This document shows, in pieces, positions 34,683 through 43,060 of a stretch of DNA of 64,000 nucleotides; position 1 is the stretch's first letter; every line of letters starts with the position of its first letter. Origin of the DNA: a bacterium (lineage in GTDB: Bacteria > DRYD01); the NCBI GenBank assembly GCA_030549815.1, contig JAUQQQ010000004.1, forward strand, positions 20,038 through 84,037, read 5' to 3'. The notes below the pieces were generated by a model, which worked only from the letters and a program-made list of their open reading frames with translations, was not told the origin of the DNA and ran no database searches. A program made the position numbers and the translations under genes.

Positions 34683-35657
34683 ATGAAAATAGGTATTTTA
34701 ACAAGTGGTGGGGATAGTCCAGGAATGAATGCTGCAATAAGATCAGTCGTTAGAACAGCTATAGACAACAACATCCAAGTTATCGGTTTTATCAAGGGAC
34801 TAAAAGGAATTTTAGATGATCAATTCATAGAATTAAATGATAGAAGTGTAAGTGGAATAATAGAAAAAGGCGGTACATTCCTACAATCATCACGAGAACC
34901 AAGATTTCTACAAAAAGAATACAGACAAATAGCATACCAAAAGTTAAATGAACTCGGTATAGATTGGCTAATCATCATAGGAGGAAATGGAAGTTTTAAC
35001 GCAGCATACAAAATCTTAACAGAATCCAACATAAAAGTAGTTGGAATTACAGGAACTATAGATAACGATATATATGGGACAGAATACACTTTAGGATATG
35101 ATACAGCACTTAATACAGCAACCGAAGCAATAGACAAAATTAGAGATACTGCTTATTCCTTTGGGAGAATTTTCATCGTTGAAGTAATGGGAAGAGATTA
35201 CGGATTGCTTCCCTTAGATATCGCATTTGCAACAGGTAGCGAATTAGTATTAGTTCCAGAATTCAAAATATCCACAAAAACAATAGCACAAAAAATACAC
35301 GAATACAAGCAAAAAGGTAAAAAGCATGTCATAATTGTCCTGTCCGAAGGATACGCTTCAGCATACGAATTAGAAAAAGAACTAAATCCTATACTAAAAA
35401 GCTATAACCCTGAATATGAGTTAAAAATAGCAGTGCTGGGACATATACAAAGGGGAGGAAGTCCAACAGCTTATGATAGAATTTTTGGTACACTAAGCGG
35501 CCAAAAAGCAGTAGAATTAATTTTAGAAAACAAAAACGGATATTTCGTTGGCCTTAAACACAACCAAATACAACCTGTTGAAATAGAATTAGCTGTCAAA
35601 AACAAGAAAAAAATCGAACATAAATTAATCACTGTATTGGAAGAACTCGCAGTTTGA
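34683..35657 (+). CDS. pfkA: 6-phosphofructokinase
   Basis: A 324-aa enzyme phosphorylating fructose-6-phosphate in glycolysis. Seen: TSGGDSPGMNAAIR at residues 7-20, GTIDNDI with the catalytic aspartates (124-130), EVMGRDYG and LGHIQRGGSPTAYDR. In the nucleotide loop the family GGDGS is GGNGS (N102-G103): Gly at the second position favours ATP over pyrophosphate, but the usual Mg-binding Asp is Asn. It has a strong ribosome site (AGGAGG) and stands alone, divergent from the anti-sigma gene. The stop is TGA. Confidence 0.93.
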   Translation: MKIGILTSGGDSPGMNAAIRSVVRTAIDNNIQVIGFIKGLKGILDDQFIELNDRSVSGIIEKGGTFLQSSREPRFLQKEYRQIAYQKLNELGIDWLIIIGGNGSFNAAYKILTESNIKVVGITGTIDNDIYGTEYTLGYDTALNTATEAIDKIRDTAYSFGRIFIVEVMGRDYGLLPLDIAFATGSELVLVPEFKISTKTIAQKIHEYKQKGKKHVIIVLSEGYASAYELEKELNPILKSYNPEYELKIAVLGHIQRGGSPTAYDRIFGTLSGQKAVELILENKNGYFVGLKHNQIQPVEIELAVKNKKKIEHKLITVLEELAV

Positions 35658-35682
35658 AAAAATAAAAACTATCCAAAAAAAC

Positions 35683-36183
35683 TTATCGCATTCTTTGAAC
35701 CATAATATAATAAACAAGTTTCCTAACTGTTTTGTTTCGGTATTTTTGAGCATATTTGTTATAAACATAAAAACTTATTTCGTAAATGTAAGTAAAACCA
35801 AAATCTCTATACCCAAACTTCCAGTATATTTCATTTTTTACATTTTTCTCCTTTTGTTTACTAACGATAGTATATGGATGACTATAAGTTATTTCTTCGA
35901 TTTTTTTAGGTACATTTTGATTAAGCCTATAAGCAATATTGTCCAACAAAATAGTATAAACCCCAGCACCATTATATCTTACTTTTAATTCTTGCGATGT
36001 AATCATGTTTGTTTCTATTCCAATTGCTATTTCTTTAGCATCCAAAGCAGTAGAACTCAAAAACCCCCATTCCCTACTAAACTTATTGTAAAGCAACGTT
36101 ATTTCAACTATAATACCAATAAATACAGAAAATATAACTATAACAAGCATTAACTCAACCAAACTAAACCCTTTAATCTTCAT
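35683..36183 (-). CDS. Type IV prepilin-like protein
   Basis: A 166-aa protein with the prepilin leader MKIKG cleaved before FSLVELML, including the Glu at mature position 5, and a 20-residue hydrophobic helix. The C-terminal region ending in YEISFYVYN is shared with the prepilin at 21854. It is the last of three adjacent pilin-like genes (36795, 36203, 35683), likely a minor pseudopilin operon whose products prime pilus assembly. Confidence 0.88.
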   Translation of the reverse strand: MKIKGFSLVELMLVIVIFSVFIGIIVEITLLYNKFSREWGFLSSTALDAKEIAIGIETNMITSQELKVRYNGAGVYTILLDNIAYRLNQNVPKKIEEITYSHPYTIVSKQKEKNVKNEIYWKFGYRDFGFTYIYEISFYVYNKYAQKYRNKTVRKLVYYIMVQRMR

Positions 36184-36202
36184 AACCTATATTATAACAC
36201 TT

Positions 36203-36784
36203 TTATAAACTTCCTGTACCTGTCACAGTAGAGTCAGGACCACCACCCCCACCACCGTCTGGTATCGTAGTAGGTTCTCCTTCTAAGAATAGTGGTACTA
36301 AAATTTCAACTCTATCATTTTTTCTTAACGATTTAATATAATATGCAACTTGAATTTTATAGTATGACTTATAAATATTTCTTATCTTATATTTTTCTCC
36401 TTCACTTGTCTGAATTTTTCCTTCATCTACAGTAGCATGTAAATTAAGTAATCCTATGTCCTTAATTTCATCAAAATTACAATTGTATATTCCAATATTT
36501 ACAAAATCAATTTCTTGCAAGTCAGGGTCATTTTTTAAATTGTCCAAAATAAATCTCTGAAGTATATCCAGAAAATCATCATTTTGGTATATATTTATTG
36601 ATTCAAGAACACATAACAATGAATAGTATTCCACTTTTTTAGCCACTGTTTGTCCAAACACTTGTTTATATTGTGCTAATTGTATGTTATAAACAACCAT
36701 AAGCAAACTCATGATAACTAATGAAATAATACCAATAGCAGTAATAATCTCAACCAAGGTAAATCCTCTCTTTTTTCCCTTCAT
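36203..36784 (-). CDS. Prepilin-like protein (PilV/GspI type)
   Basis: A 193-aa protein with a basic leader MKGKKRG, predicted cleavage before FTLVEIITA (Glu at +5), and a hydrophobic helix to about residue 32. The body is mixed, and the C-terminus has a striking run of six glycines (DGGGGGG, about residues 177-183) before a short Thr/Ser/Gly tail. The middle gene of the prepilin trio, 10 nt after the PilX-like gene and 19 nt before the next. Confidence 0.88.
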   Translation of the reverse strand: MKGKKRGFTLVEIITAIGIISLVIMSLLMVVYNIQLAQYKQVFGQTVAKKVEYYSLLCVLESINIYQNDDFLDILQRFILDNLKNDPDLQEIDFVNIGIYNCNFDEIKDIGLLNLHATVDEGKIQTSEGEKYKIRNIYKSYYKIQVAYYIKSLRKNDRVEILVPLFLEGEPTTIPDGGGGGGPDSTVTGTGSL

Positions 36785-36794
36785 AATATACCTC

Positions 36795-37622
36795 CTACTT
36801 AATTTGTTTTATCGATAAACTATCAAAAGTAGCACTAACATTGGTGCTAACATCAATTTGAAAATTAACAGTAGTTGAGCAATTATAAAGTCCATCTTGG
36901 TAACTTGCGTCTGTATAATTCCAATTTCTTGTTGTTTTTGAGTTAGTAGAAAATAATACATTTAAGTTATAGGTAAACGTAACTTCAAACTTCCTGCTAA
37001 AGTCTTTATTTTTGTTTTTACCTTTAATATTTTCCACTTCCACGATATATTTTATTACATAAGTTCCCCTCCTTATATTTCCACTTATTGGTGGATTTGG
37101 TAGAGTTTCATTTTCATCAATTATATGGTAAGTAAAATTTTTAAAACTAATATCTAAAAAATTTCTTGTTTCTTGCTTTACAGCATTCATTATTTGACGT
37201 GCATATTGCTCTCTTCGAGAATAGTAAGGTTTCATCTCATTACTTAAATTAAGTCCAAATATCCCTTGATTAGTATTAATTACAAATCCACCATTATCCG
37301 GATCAGGATCAATCCTATCTATACATAGACCAGATTTTTCAGGACTTGGCCATGTAAAAGATCTGCTCGTCGAAAATTCTCCCAGATATTCTGACGGAAG
37401 AGTAATTAATTTTATATCTATTCCATTTATATTTTGGAATTTTTCAAGCATATAAATATTAAGAATATTTTCCCTAATAGATAAATTAACTTTTCTATAA
37501 TTGTCTTTTTCGTATTGTGACAATATCAGTATCCTTTTATTATAAGAATACATTAGGCCGATAATAGAGACAATAAAAGCAACCATGAAGAGGGCCAAAA
37601 GTAAAACGTTTCCTTTCTTCAT
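36795..37622 (-). CDS. PilX-like minor pilin assembly protein
   Basis: A 275-aa protein with one N-terminal membrane helix (MKKGNVLLLALFMVAFIVSI) lacking the usual Glu at +5, as in PilX/GspK-type components at the tip of pili or pseudopili. It closely resembles the partial protein at the left edge of the window. It is the first gene of the trio with prepilins, supporting a role in type IV pilus assembly. A ribosome site GGTGGGGGTGG precedes the ATG. Confidence 0.75.
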   Translation of the reverse strand: MKKGNVLLLALFMVAFIVSIIGLMYSYNKRILILSQYEKDNYRKVNLSIRENILNIYMLEKFQNINGIDIKLITLPSEYLGEFSTSRSFTWPSPEKSGLCIDRIDPDPDNGGFVINTNQGIFGLNLSNEMKPYYSRREQYARQIMNAVKQETRNFLDISFKNFTYHIIDENETLPNPPISGNIRRGTYVIKYIVEVENIKGKNKNKDFSRKFEVTFTYNLNVLFSTNSKTTRNWNYTDASYQDGLYNCSTTVNFQIDVSTNVSATFDSLSIKQIK

Positions 37623-37716
37623 TTATTCCACCCCCACCAAATATCCCTACTTTATATTTAAATAAAATCTCTTTTACTTCCTAAAAACCAAAACAAATAT
37701 TAACAAATTTTTAACA

Positions 37717-37750
37717 TTCTAAAAAACAAAAATTTACATTTTTTTTAGAA
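37717..37750. other. A/T inverted repeat between rnpA and the prepilin trio
   Basis: TTCTAAAAAA (37717-37726) and TTTTTTAGAA (37741-37750) form a perfect 10-bp stem around a 14-nt loop, in the 178-nt gap. It could weakly terminate the folE-tsaD-rnpA transcript or bind a regulator of the pilin genes. AT-only stems are poor terminators. Confidence 0.35.
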
Positions 37751-37800
37751 TAATTACGATTTTTCAAGTTTTTAGTTTTAACAAAATTCTGGCAAGAAGT

Positions 37801-38157
37801 CTAAAACCTATTAACAACAACAAGGAAAATAAATAAATCCTGTTTAGGTATATTTTTAGAAAGATTTTCAGTTAAAGAAGATTTAATGGAATTTATAATA
37901 AATTCTCTGATTTTTCGTCTTAAAAAATTTCTAACCACCGCTTTGCCAACCTTTCTTGATACGATTATCCCATATTTAATAAAAAATTCCTGTCGAAAAA
38001 ATTTGAAAACTTTCATTTTTACCTTTATCCCGTCTTGCAAAGATAAACTTCCTTCCTTTAGAGGCTTTACTTTTTTTTTATATAACTTATCTATTTCTTT
38101 TGCTTTTAAAGAGACTACCTTTATAATTGTTTTATTTACTTTTATGACATGTTCCAC
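37801..38157 (-). CDS. rnpA: Ribonuclease P protein component
   Basis: A 118-aa basic protein with the RnpA signature KYGIIVSRKVGKAVVRNFLRRKIRE near residues 62-87 (RNR-type RNA-binding helix), the small protein that helps RNase P RNA trim tRNA 5' ends. The N-terminus is more divergent than usual. It overlaps the tsaD gene by 16 nt. The normal partners rpmH, yidD and yidC are not beside it: yidD lies alone at 49950. RNase P matters for the tRNA-headed transcripts described here. Confidence 0.88.
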   Translation of the reverse strand: MEHVIKVNKTIIKVVSLKAKEIDKLYKKKVKPLKEGSLSLQDGIKVKMKVFKFFRQEFFIKYGIIVSRKVGKAVVRNFLRRKIREFIINSIKSSLTENLSKNIPKQDLFIFLVVVNRF

Positions 38158-39188
38158 AATCTATTTCCTTCATCTTCATTTGGAAAAATATCAAAATCAT
38201 TGGGTATATTGGGATAAGAAAGATAGAGAAAAACAGAGGCTATTGCAACCATAACCGCATTATCAGTACAAAGATTAACAGGAGGAATTAAAATTTCTAA
38301 ATTATACTTTTGTTTCAAATCATTAAGTTCATCTCTAAGAAATGAATTAGCAGCTACTCCACCCCCAATTAAAACATTTCCAATTCCAAAATCTATAATT
38401 ATCTTTTCAATCTTTTGAACCAAATGCTTTATTGCAGAATATTGGAAATGATAACAAATCTCCTTAATTTTAGAATTTTCCAATTCTTTATTTTGCTCAA
38501 TATACCTTTTAACTGCAGTTTTTAATCCACTGTAGCTAAAGCTATAATCTGAAGGATTAGGAATAGGGAATATAGGTTTAAAGTCATTTAAATTTGTTTC
38601 CTTTTTGTATTCTTGAGCCATTTTATCTATTATTGGCCCACCAGGAAACCCTAAATTAAGCATCCTTGCAACTTTATCAAAAGACTCACCCACTGCATCA
38701 TCCAATGTTCTCGATATACTTGTTATTTTTAATGGAATTAAACTTTCAATCAAATAACTACTTGTATGTCCTCCTGAAATTACTATCCCCAGATATTTTT
38801 TATTTAATACTTCAGTTATTTCTTTATCAATGAAATTTACCAAAAAATGAGCCCAGAGATGATTCACAGGAATAACAGGTTTATCTAATAAGGAAGCAAT
38901 AGTTTTAGCAGTAGCAACACCTGCGGCCAAAGCACCCAACAAACCAGGGTAAGCACTAACACCAATTATATCGATTTCTTGAATATCAATAACCAGTGCT
39001 TTCTTTAAGACTGGCACCATATTTTCTTGATGCTTCCTAAATGCCTTTTCAGGAAAAACTCCACCAAAAATACTGTGAATGTCCTGGGATAGAACAACAT
39101 TTGAAATTATTTCGAATTTTTGGTTTTCGAATTTAACTAAACTGATAGATGTTTCATCACAAGTTGTTTCTATACCTAAAACAATCAT
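38142..39188 (-). CDS. tsaD: tRNA N6-adenosine threonylcarbamoyltransferase
   Basis: A 348-aa ASKHA-fold enzyme that transfers threonylcarbamoyl to A37 of ANN-decoding tRNAs. Seen: LGIETTCDETSISLV at the N-terminus, SAYPGLLGAL, the metal-binding His pair in VNHLWAH (H110, H114; often HHMEGH), GGHTSSYL, GESFDKVAR, FSYSGLKTAV and GGVAANSFLR. Length fits the family. It lies 6 nt after folE and overlaps rnpA, making a small RNA/cofactor operon. Confidence 0.96.
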   Translation of the reverse strand: MIVLGIETTCDETSISLVKFENQKFEIISNVVLSQDIHSIFGGVFPEKAFRKHQENMVPVLKKALVIDIQEIDIIGVSAYPGLLGALAAGVATAKTIASLLDKPVIPVNHLWAHFLVNFIDKEITEVLNKKYLGIVISGGHTSSYLIESLIPLKITSISRTLDDAVGESFDKVARMLNLGFPGGPIIDKMAQEYKKETNLNDFKPIFPIPNPSDYSFSYSGLKTAVKRYIEQNKELENSKIKEICYHFQYSAIKHLVQKIEKIIIDFGIGNVLIGGGVAANSFLRDELNDLKQKYNLEILIPPVNLCTDNAVMVAIASVFLYLSYPNIPNDFDIFPNEDEGNRLWNMS

Positions 39189-39194
39189 TTTTCA

Positions 39195-39848
39195 TCATCC
39201 AATGAATTTATTTTTCATTTTTATTATTTGCAAGAATTCTTCACGGGTTTTGTAATCTTTCTTAAATACACCTTTCAAAGAACTCGTAATAGTGTGAGAA
39301 TTTTGTTTTTCAACTCCTCTCATCATCATACATAAATGATATCCATCAAGCACAACAGCAAGACCTTTAGGTTGCAAAACATCTTCAATAGCTTTAGCTA
39401 TTTGGTTTGTAATTCTTTCTTGTATTTGTAATCTCCTTGAGTACATTTCTACTATTTTAGCAAATTTTGATAATCCGAGTATTTTTTTGTTTGGTATATA
39501 ACCTATATGAGCAACTCCGAAAAATGGTAATAAATGATGTTCACACATAGAGTAAAACTCTATATTTTTCACAACAATCATATCGCTGCTTTCAGTATCA
39601 AAAACAGCATCATTAACTATGCTTTCTAATTTTTCAAAATATCCTTTTAGTAAAAATCCCCATGCTTTAGCAACCCTGTAAGGAGTCTTTCTTAATCCAT
39701 CACGATTTATATCCTCTCCTACTTCCAACAAAAAAGTTTTATATATTTCTTCAATTTTTTTTAAATTTATCCCAGTTTCATATTTAGTTAATAATTCATC
39801 ATCCACAACTTCAGTTAATTTAATTTTATTATTTAATCTACTTTTCAT
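39195..39848 (-). CDS. folE: GTP cyclohydrolase I
   Basis: The frame is open from 39905, but GGGAAAGGA before the ATG at 39848 marks the likely start, giving 217 aa. The zinc-binding and catalytic residues are seen in [11 protein letters not shown], followed by [23 protein letters not shown], and MMMRGV with the next TSSLKGVF. The enzyme converts GTP to dihydroneopterin triphosphate for folate, or for queuosine when QueD acts next. It heads the folE-tsaD-rnpA set. Confidence 0.95.
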   Translation of the reverse strand: MKSRLNNKIKLTEVVDDELLTKYETGINLKKIEEIYKTFLLEVGEDINRDGLRKTPYRVAKAWGFLLKGYFEKLESIVNDAVFDTESSDMIVVKNIEFYSMCEHHLLPFFGVAHIGYIPNKKILGLSKFAKIVEMYSRRLQIQERITNQIAKAIEDVLQPKGLAVVLDGYHLCMMMRGVEKQNSHTITSSLKGVFKKDYKTREEFLQIIKMKNKFIG

Positions 39849-39932
39849 TTTTATTTTCCTTTCCCATAACTTCCTTATTAAATTTTTTCTACTTTTCTTT
39901 TTCAATTCCTATTAAAAAAAACTACCTCTTTA

Positions 39933-39954
39933 TTTTAACATTTTTTTTACAATT
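39933..39954. promoter_or_regulatory. A/T-tract motif upstream of the clostripain gene
   Basis: TTTTAACATTTTTTTTACAA lies about 75 nt before the protease ATG, with the same TTTTTTACA element found before several other unusual genes. A second copy in the opposite sense, AATTTTGTAAAA, lies closer to the gene (about 39990-40001). Confidence 0.35.
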
Positions 39955-40022
39955 TAAAAGCATTAATTTTATTTTTTTTATAAATAAAAATTTTGTAAAA
40001 CCACAAAAAGGAGGTAAAAAGT

Positions 40023-41243
40023 ATGATAGACAAGATAACTTTAAACTTAAATAATACAACAGTCCAAAATCCAACAACACAAGTAAAAAGAGAAAATCAA
40101 ACAGCAGAAATAGTAGATAAGGTTGAAAATGGTGGGGAGCCAGAAAAAAAGAAATGGTTAGTTTTACTATACTCTGCAGGAGACAATAACCTATACAGCT
40201 ATCTCTTTGATGACTTAGATGAATTAGAAACTGTAGGTTCGGATAAAAACACTCACATAGTTGCATTAGCAGACCAAGGAAAATATGGAACAAAATGGAA
40301 AGGCGCAAAAACTTTCTATTTGCAACCTGATCAAGAAAAAGGGAAAATAAACTCTCCCGTATTAGAAGATTTAGGGCAAGTTAATTTAGCAGACCCTGAA
40401 TTTATGGGACAAAAAATTGGTGAAATCATCAAAAAATATCCCGCTGATTACGTAACTGTTATTATCTCAGATCATGGAGGAGGATGGGAAGGTGCAGTAG
40501 AAGATGACAGCCCTAATTACAAATTCATGAGTTTAAGTGAAATAAAACAAGCTCTACAAAAAGCAGTAGAAGTTGGTGGTAAAAAGATAGACGTTTTAGG
40601 ATGGGATGCATGCTTAATGGCTATGGCTGAAGTTGGTTATGAATTAAAAGATGTAGCAAAATACATGGTTGCAAGCGAACAATTAGAAGGGGCAGATGGT
40701 TGGCCTTATGGAAGCATATTTGGTAGTACACTTAAAGACGTGTTAAAAACTGCTCAACAAATGATGCTTGTCAATATAGATGTAGAACCTAAAGATTTAG
40801 CAACAATGATGGTTAAAGCAGCACAGAATTTCACTCACTCTATCAAAACATTGTCAGCAGTAGATTTAGAAAAAGCTCAAAATTTAGCAACTAAAACAGA
40901 TGAATTAGCTCAAGCTATACTAAACGATACTTCCTCGTTTAACAAAATAAAAAACGCAATAAGAAATACTGAAAAGTTCTACGGCAGTTTCAGAGATCTT
41001 GGACATTTTGCAAAGTTAGTCCAAAATTTAGATGTAAGTGATGAAATAAAACAAAAAGCTGCAGAATTAGAAAAAGCATTAAACGAATACGTAGTTAAAG
41101 AATTCCATACTTCAGCTCATCCCAATGCTACAGGTGTATCAGTAGAAATGCCAACATGGGGCAGCCCTTCATATTCTTACCAAGATACTTCTTTCGCAAA
41201 AGATACCAAATGGGACGAAATGCTTAGCAAAGTTAGTGGATAA
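40023..41243 (+). CDS. Clostripain-family (C11) cysteine protease
   Basis: A 406-aa protein whose core starts WLVLLYSAGDNNL (about residue 42). The catalytic His lies in SDHGGGWEG and the catalytic Cys in WDACLMAMAE, the paired motifs of peptidase family C11, followed by ASEQLEGADGWPY. C11 proteases cleave after Arg or Lys and usually are secreted. Here no signal peptide is visible; the first 35 residues are a polar Asn/Thr-rich leader. It may be intracellular or leave by another route. A strong terminator follows, so the gene is monocistronic. Confidence 0.88.
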   Translation: MIDKITLNLNNTTVQNPTTQVKRENQTAEIVDKVENGGEPEKKKWLVLLYSAGDNNLYSYLFDDLDELETVGSDKNTHIVALADQGKYGTKWKGAKTFYLQPDQEKGKINSPVLEDLGQVNLADPEFMGQKIGEIIKKYPADYVTVIISDHGGGWEGAVEDDSPNYKFMSLSEIKQALQKAVEVGGKKIDVLGWDACLMAMAEVGYELKDVAKYMVASEQLEGADGWPYGSIFGSTLKDVLKTAQQMMLVNIDVEPKDLATMMVKAAQNFTHSIKTLSAVDLEKAQNLATKTDELAQAILNDTSSFNKIKNAIRNTEKFYGSFRDLGHFAKLVQNLDVSDEIKQKAAELEKALNEYVVKEFHTSAHPNATGVSVEMPTWGSPSYSYQDTSFAKDTKWDEMLSKVSG

Positions 41244-41266
41244 ATAATTAAAAATCTGATTAACAT

Positions 41267-41300
41267 AAAAGGGGGAATAACATTTTCCCCCTTTTATTTT
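41267..41300 (+). terminator. Rho-independent terminator of the protease gene
   Basis: AAAAGGGGGAA pairs with TTTTCCCCCTTTT around a short loop, followed by TTTTATTTTTC. It begins 24 nt after the protease stop. Confidence 0.9.
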
Positions 41301-41507
41301 TCTATCAAAAATTCATAGAAGTCTTTTCTTAATTAACACCCGTTTTTTTGAAACAATCAAAAGAGAACAATACAAGGTGCTAAAAATACTAACTCTGATA
41401 ACCCTATAGATAATACTAATAAAAAATTAAAGAGGCTTTTAAGCTTTTTTATTTAACAAACTAATGAAAATTTCTACAAAGATAAAAACATTAATAAAGA
41501 AAACTTA

Positions 41508-41942
41508 TCAATACCCTCTATAATTTAATATTCCAAATATAGAATTTATAATAGACAATCCGAGTGTTAAAAAATTAATTACAGCACCTATAATTCCCCA
41601 GATTTTGTTATTTTTAGATGTTATTCCAAAAGCAGAAATTCCAAGTCCTATCAGAGACATAGGACAACCACATAGAGGTATAATCCATGAACAAAAATTA
41701 ATAAAGCCCAAAACCATCCCTGCTATTCCCGCATACATTGCATAGTCAGTTGTTTGTGCATCAGGGTATGTAGTACCCACAGGATCATATTGAGGGTTAA
41801 TAGGTGGATTAACTTGCATATTAGGTTGTTGGTATGGTTGTTGATAACCTATTTGATAAGGAGTTTTTAGATTAAAACCACAGTATGGGCAAACGTTTGC
41901 ATTTGGATCTACAAAATTTTTACACTGTGGGCATTGGTTCAT
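41508..41942 (-). CDS. Zinc-ribbon membrane protein, DUF4190-like
   Basis: A 144-aa protein with an N-terminal zinc ribbon (CPQC...CPYCG, residues 4-22), a Gln/Pro/Tyr-rich linker (30-60), and two to three hydrophobic segments with GIAGMVLGFIN and GIIGAVINFLTLGLSI, as in DUF4190-type proteins. Function unknown; such proteins are common small membrane components in diverse bacteria. Its stop leaves a short gap after the terminator region. An AGGAGGT site precedes the start. Confidence 0.75.
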   Translation of the reverse strand: MNQCPQCKNFVDPNANVCPYCGFNLKTPYQIGYQQPYQQPNMQVNPPINPQYDPVGTTYPDAQTTDYAMYAGIAGMVLGFINFCSWIIPLCGCPMSLIGLGISAFGITSKNNKIWGIIGAVINFLTLGLSIINSIFGILNYRGY

Positions 41943-41955
41943 TTCTAATTACCTC

Positions 41956-42813
41956 CTATATAGATTGAGGAATCCAAACTGTTTTTATTTCAACGAATTT
42001 TTCTATCCAGTATAAACCTTCTGATTTTTCATCATCATAAAAGTCTTGGTATTTCATATCTTTTATTTTAATTCTTTTAACGTTAAGAGAAGCTCCTTCT
42101 ATTATTTTTTCAATCAATTCTTGGTTATTTCCTACGTAATCGATAAGGTTAACATCCATGTGCTTTACCAAATGATCAACTATTTCATTTTCGTATTGTG
42201 TTATTATATTGATAACCCCAGGAGGTAGATCAGAAGCAACTAATACTTCAGCAAAGGTAAGAACAGGTAATGGATTTTTATTTAACAAAGCAACAACTGT
42301 GTTACCAGCAACTATTGCAGGTATAACCTGGGTTATAAAGGAAAGTAAAGGAGGAGTATCAGATATAATAGATCCAACAACGCCAACATACTCAGGAACA
42401 GAATAATTAATAAAAGAGGAAGCAACTTTATTAACAGTGCCAAGAATATGAGCATATTTATCTGTCCAACCTGCATAATGGATAAGTCTATCGATAGATT
42501 TTTGGATTTCAATTTCAGGGTTTTCAACATTGTGCTTTTTTAATTCATTTATTATCTCACTTTTCCTATTTTCTAATTCTTCAGCCATTCTATATATTAT
42601 TTGTCCTTTATTATAGTTAGACTTTTTATTCCACACTTTCAGAGCGTTTTTTGCAAATCTTACGGCATCTCTTAAATCCTTTTTAGAACCTCTCGGGATA
42701 TTAGCCAAAAATTTCCCTTCTTTATCAAAAATTTTATAAGTCCTGCCACTTTCACTTCTAACAAACTCGTTATTAATGAACATTTTATAAGTTTTATAAA
42801 CTTCCACCATCAT
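41956..42813 (-). CDS. Half-length aldehyde-dehydrogenase-like protein without catalytic domain
   Basis: The 285-aa protein matches the N-terminal half of ALDH enzymes: FINNEFVRSESGRTYKIFDK, FAKNALKVWNKKSNYNKGQIIYRMAEEL, then the coenzyme-binding stretch PEYVGVVGSI..PPLLSF.. and LPPGVINIIT. It stops where the catalytic Cys domain would begin, and I find no cysteine in the whole protein. It has its own ribosome site and a clean stop, so it looks like a deliberately short gene and not a fresh frameshift. It cannot be a classical ALDH; a scaffold, partner subunit or decaying gene are options. Confidence 0.75.
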   Translation of the reverse strand: MMVEVYKTYKMFINNEFVRSESGRTYKIFDKEGKFLANIPRGSKKDLRDAVRFAKNALKVWNKKSNYNKGQIIYRMAEELENRKSEIINELKKHNVENPEIEIQKSIDRLIHYAGWTDKYAHILGTVNKVASSFINYSVPEYVGVVGSIISDTPPLLSFITQVIPAIVAGNTVVALLNKNPLPVLTFAEVLVASDLPPGVINIITQYENEIVDHLVKHMDVNLIDYVGNNQELIEKIIEGASLNVKRIKIKDMKYQDFYDDEKSEGLYWIEKFVEIKTVWIPQSI

Positions 42814-43060
42814 TAACTACCCCTACTTTTATAAGTTAAAAGTTTATTTTTCATGGAATTCTTTGAATGTTTCAATAATTTTAGCATACACTATTCCACT
42901 TCCCAATAACAAAACCTTTCTATAATATTCTACACTTATTTACTTACTACCTTCAAACTTTGGTATTCTTTTAGACAATTTGTAAATTGGCTACGCTAAT
43001 TAATGTTTATATCAAGTCCTTTAACAAGGAAAAACTAAAAGTTTTATTAAAAATAATAAT

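Noticed and set aside
41420-41455. Second terminator after the clostripain gene
   Set aside because: GCTT-TT-AAGC followed by T-run is too weak a stem, and a strong terminator already lies at 41267-41300.
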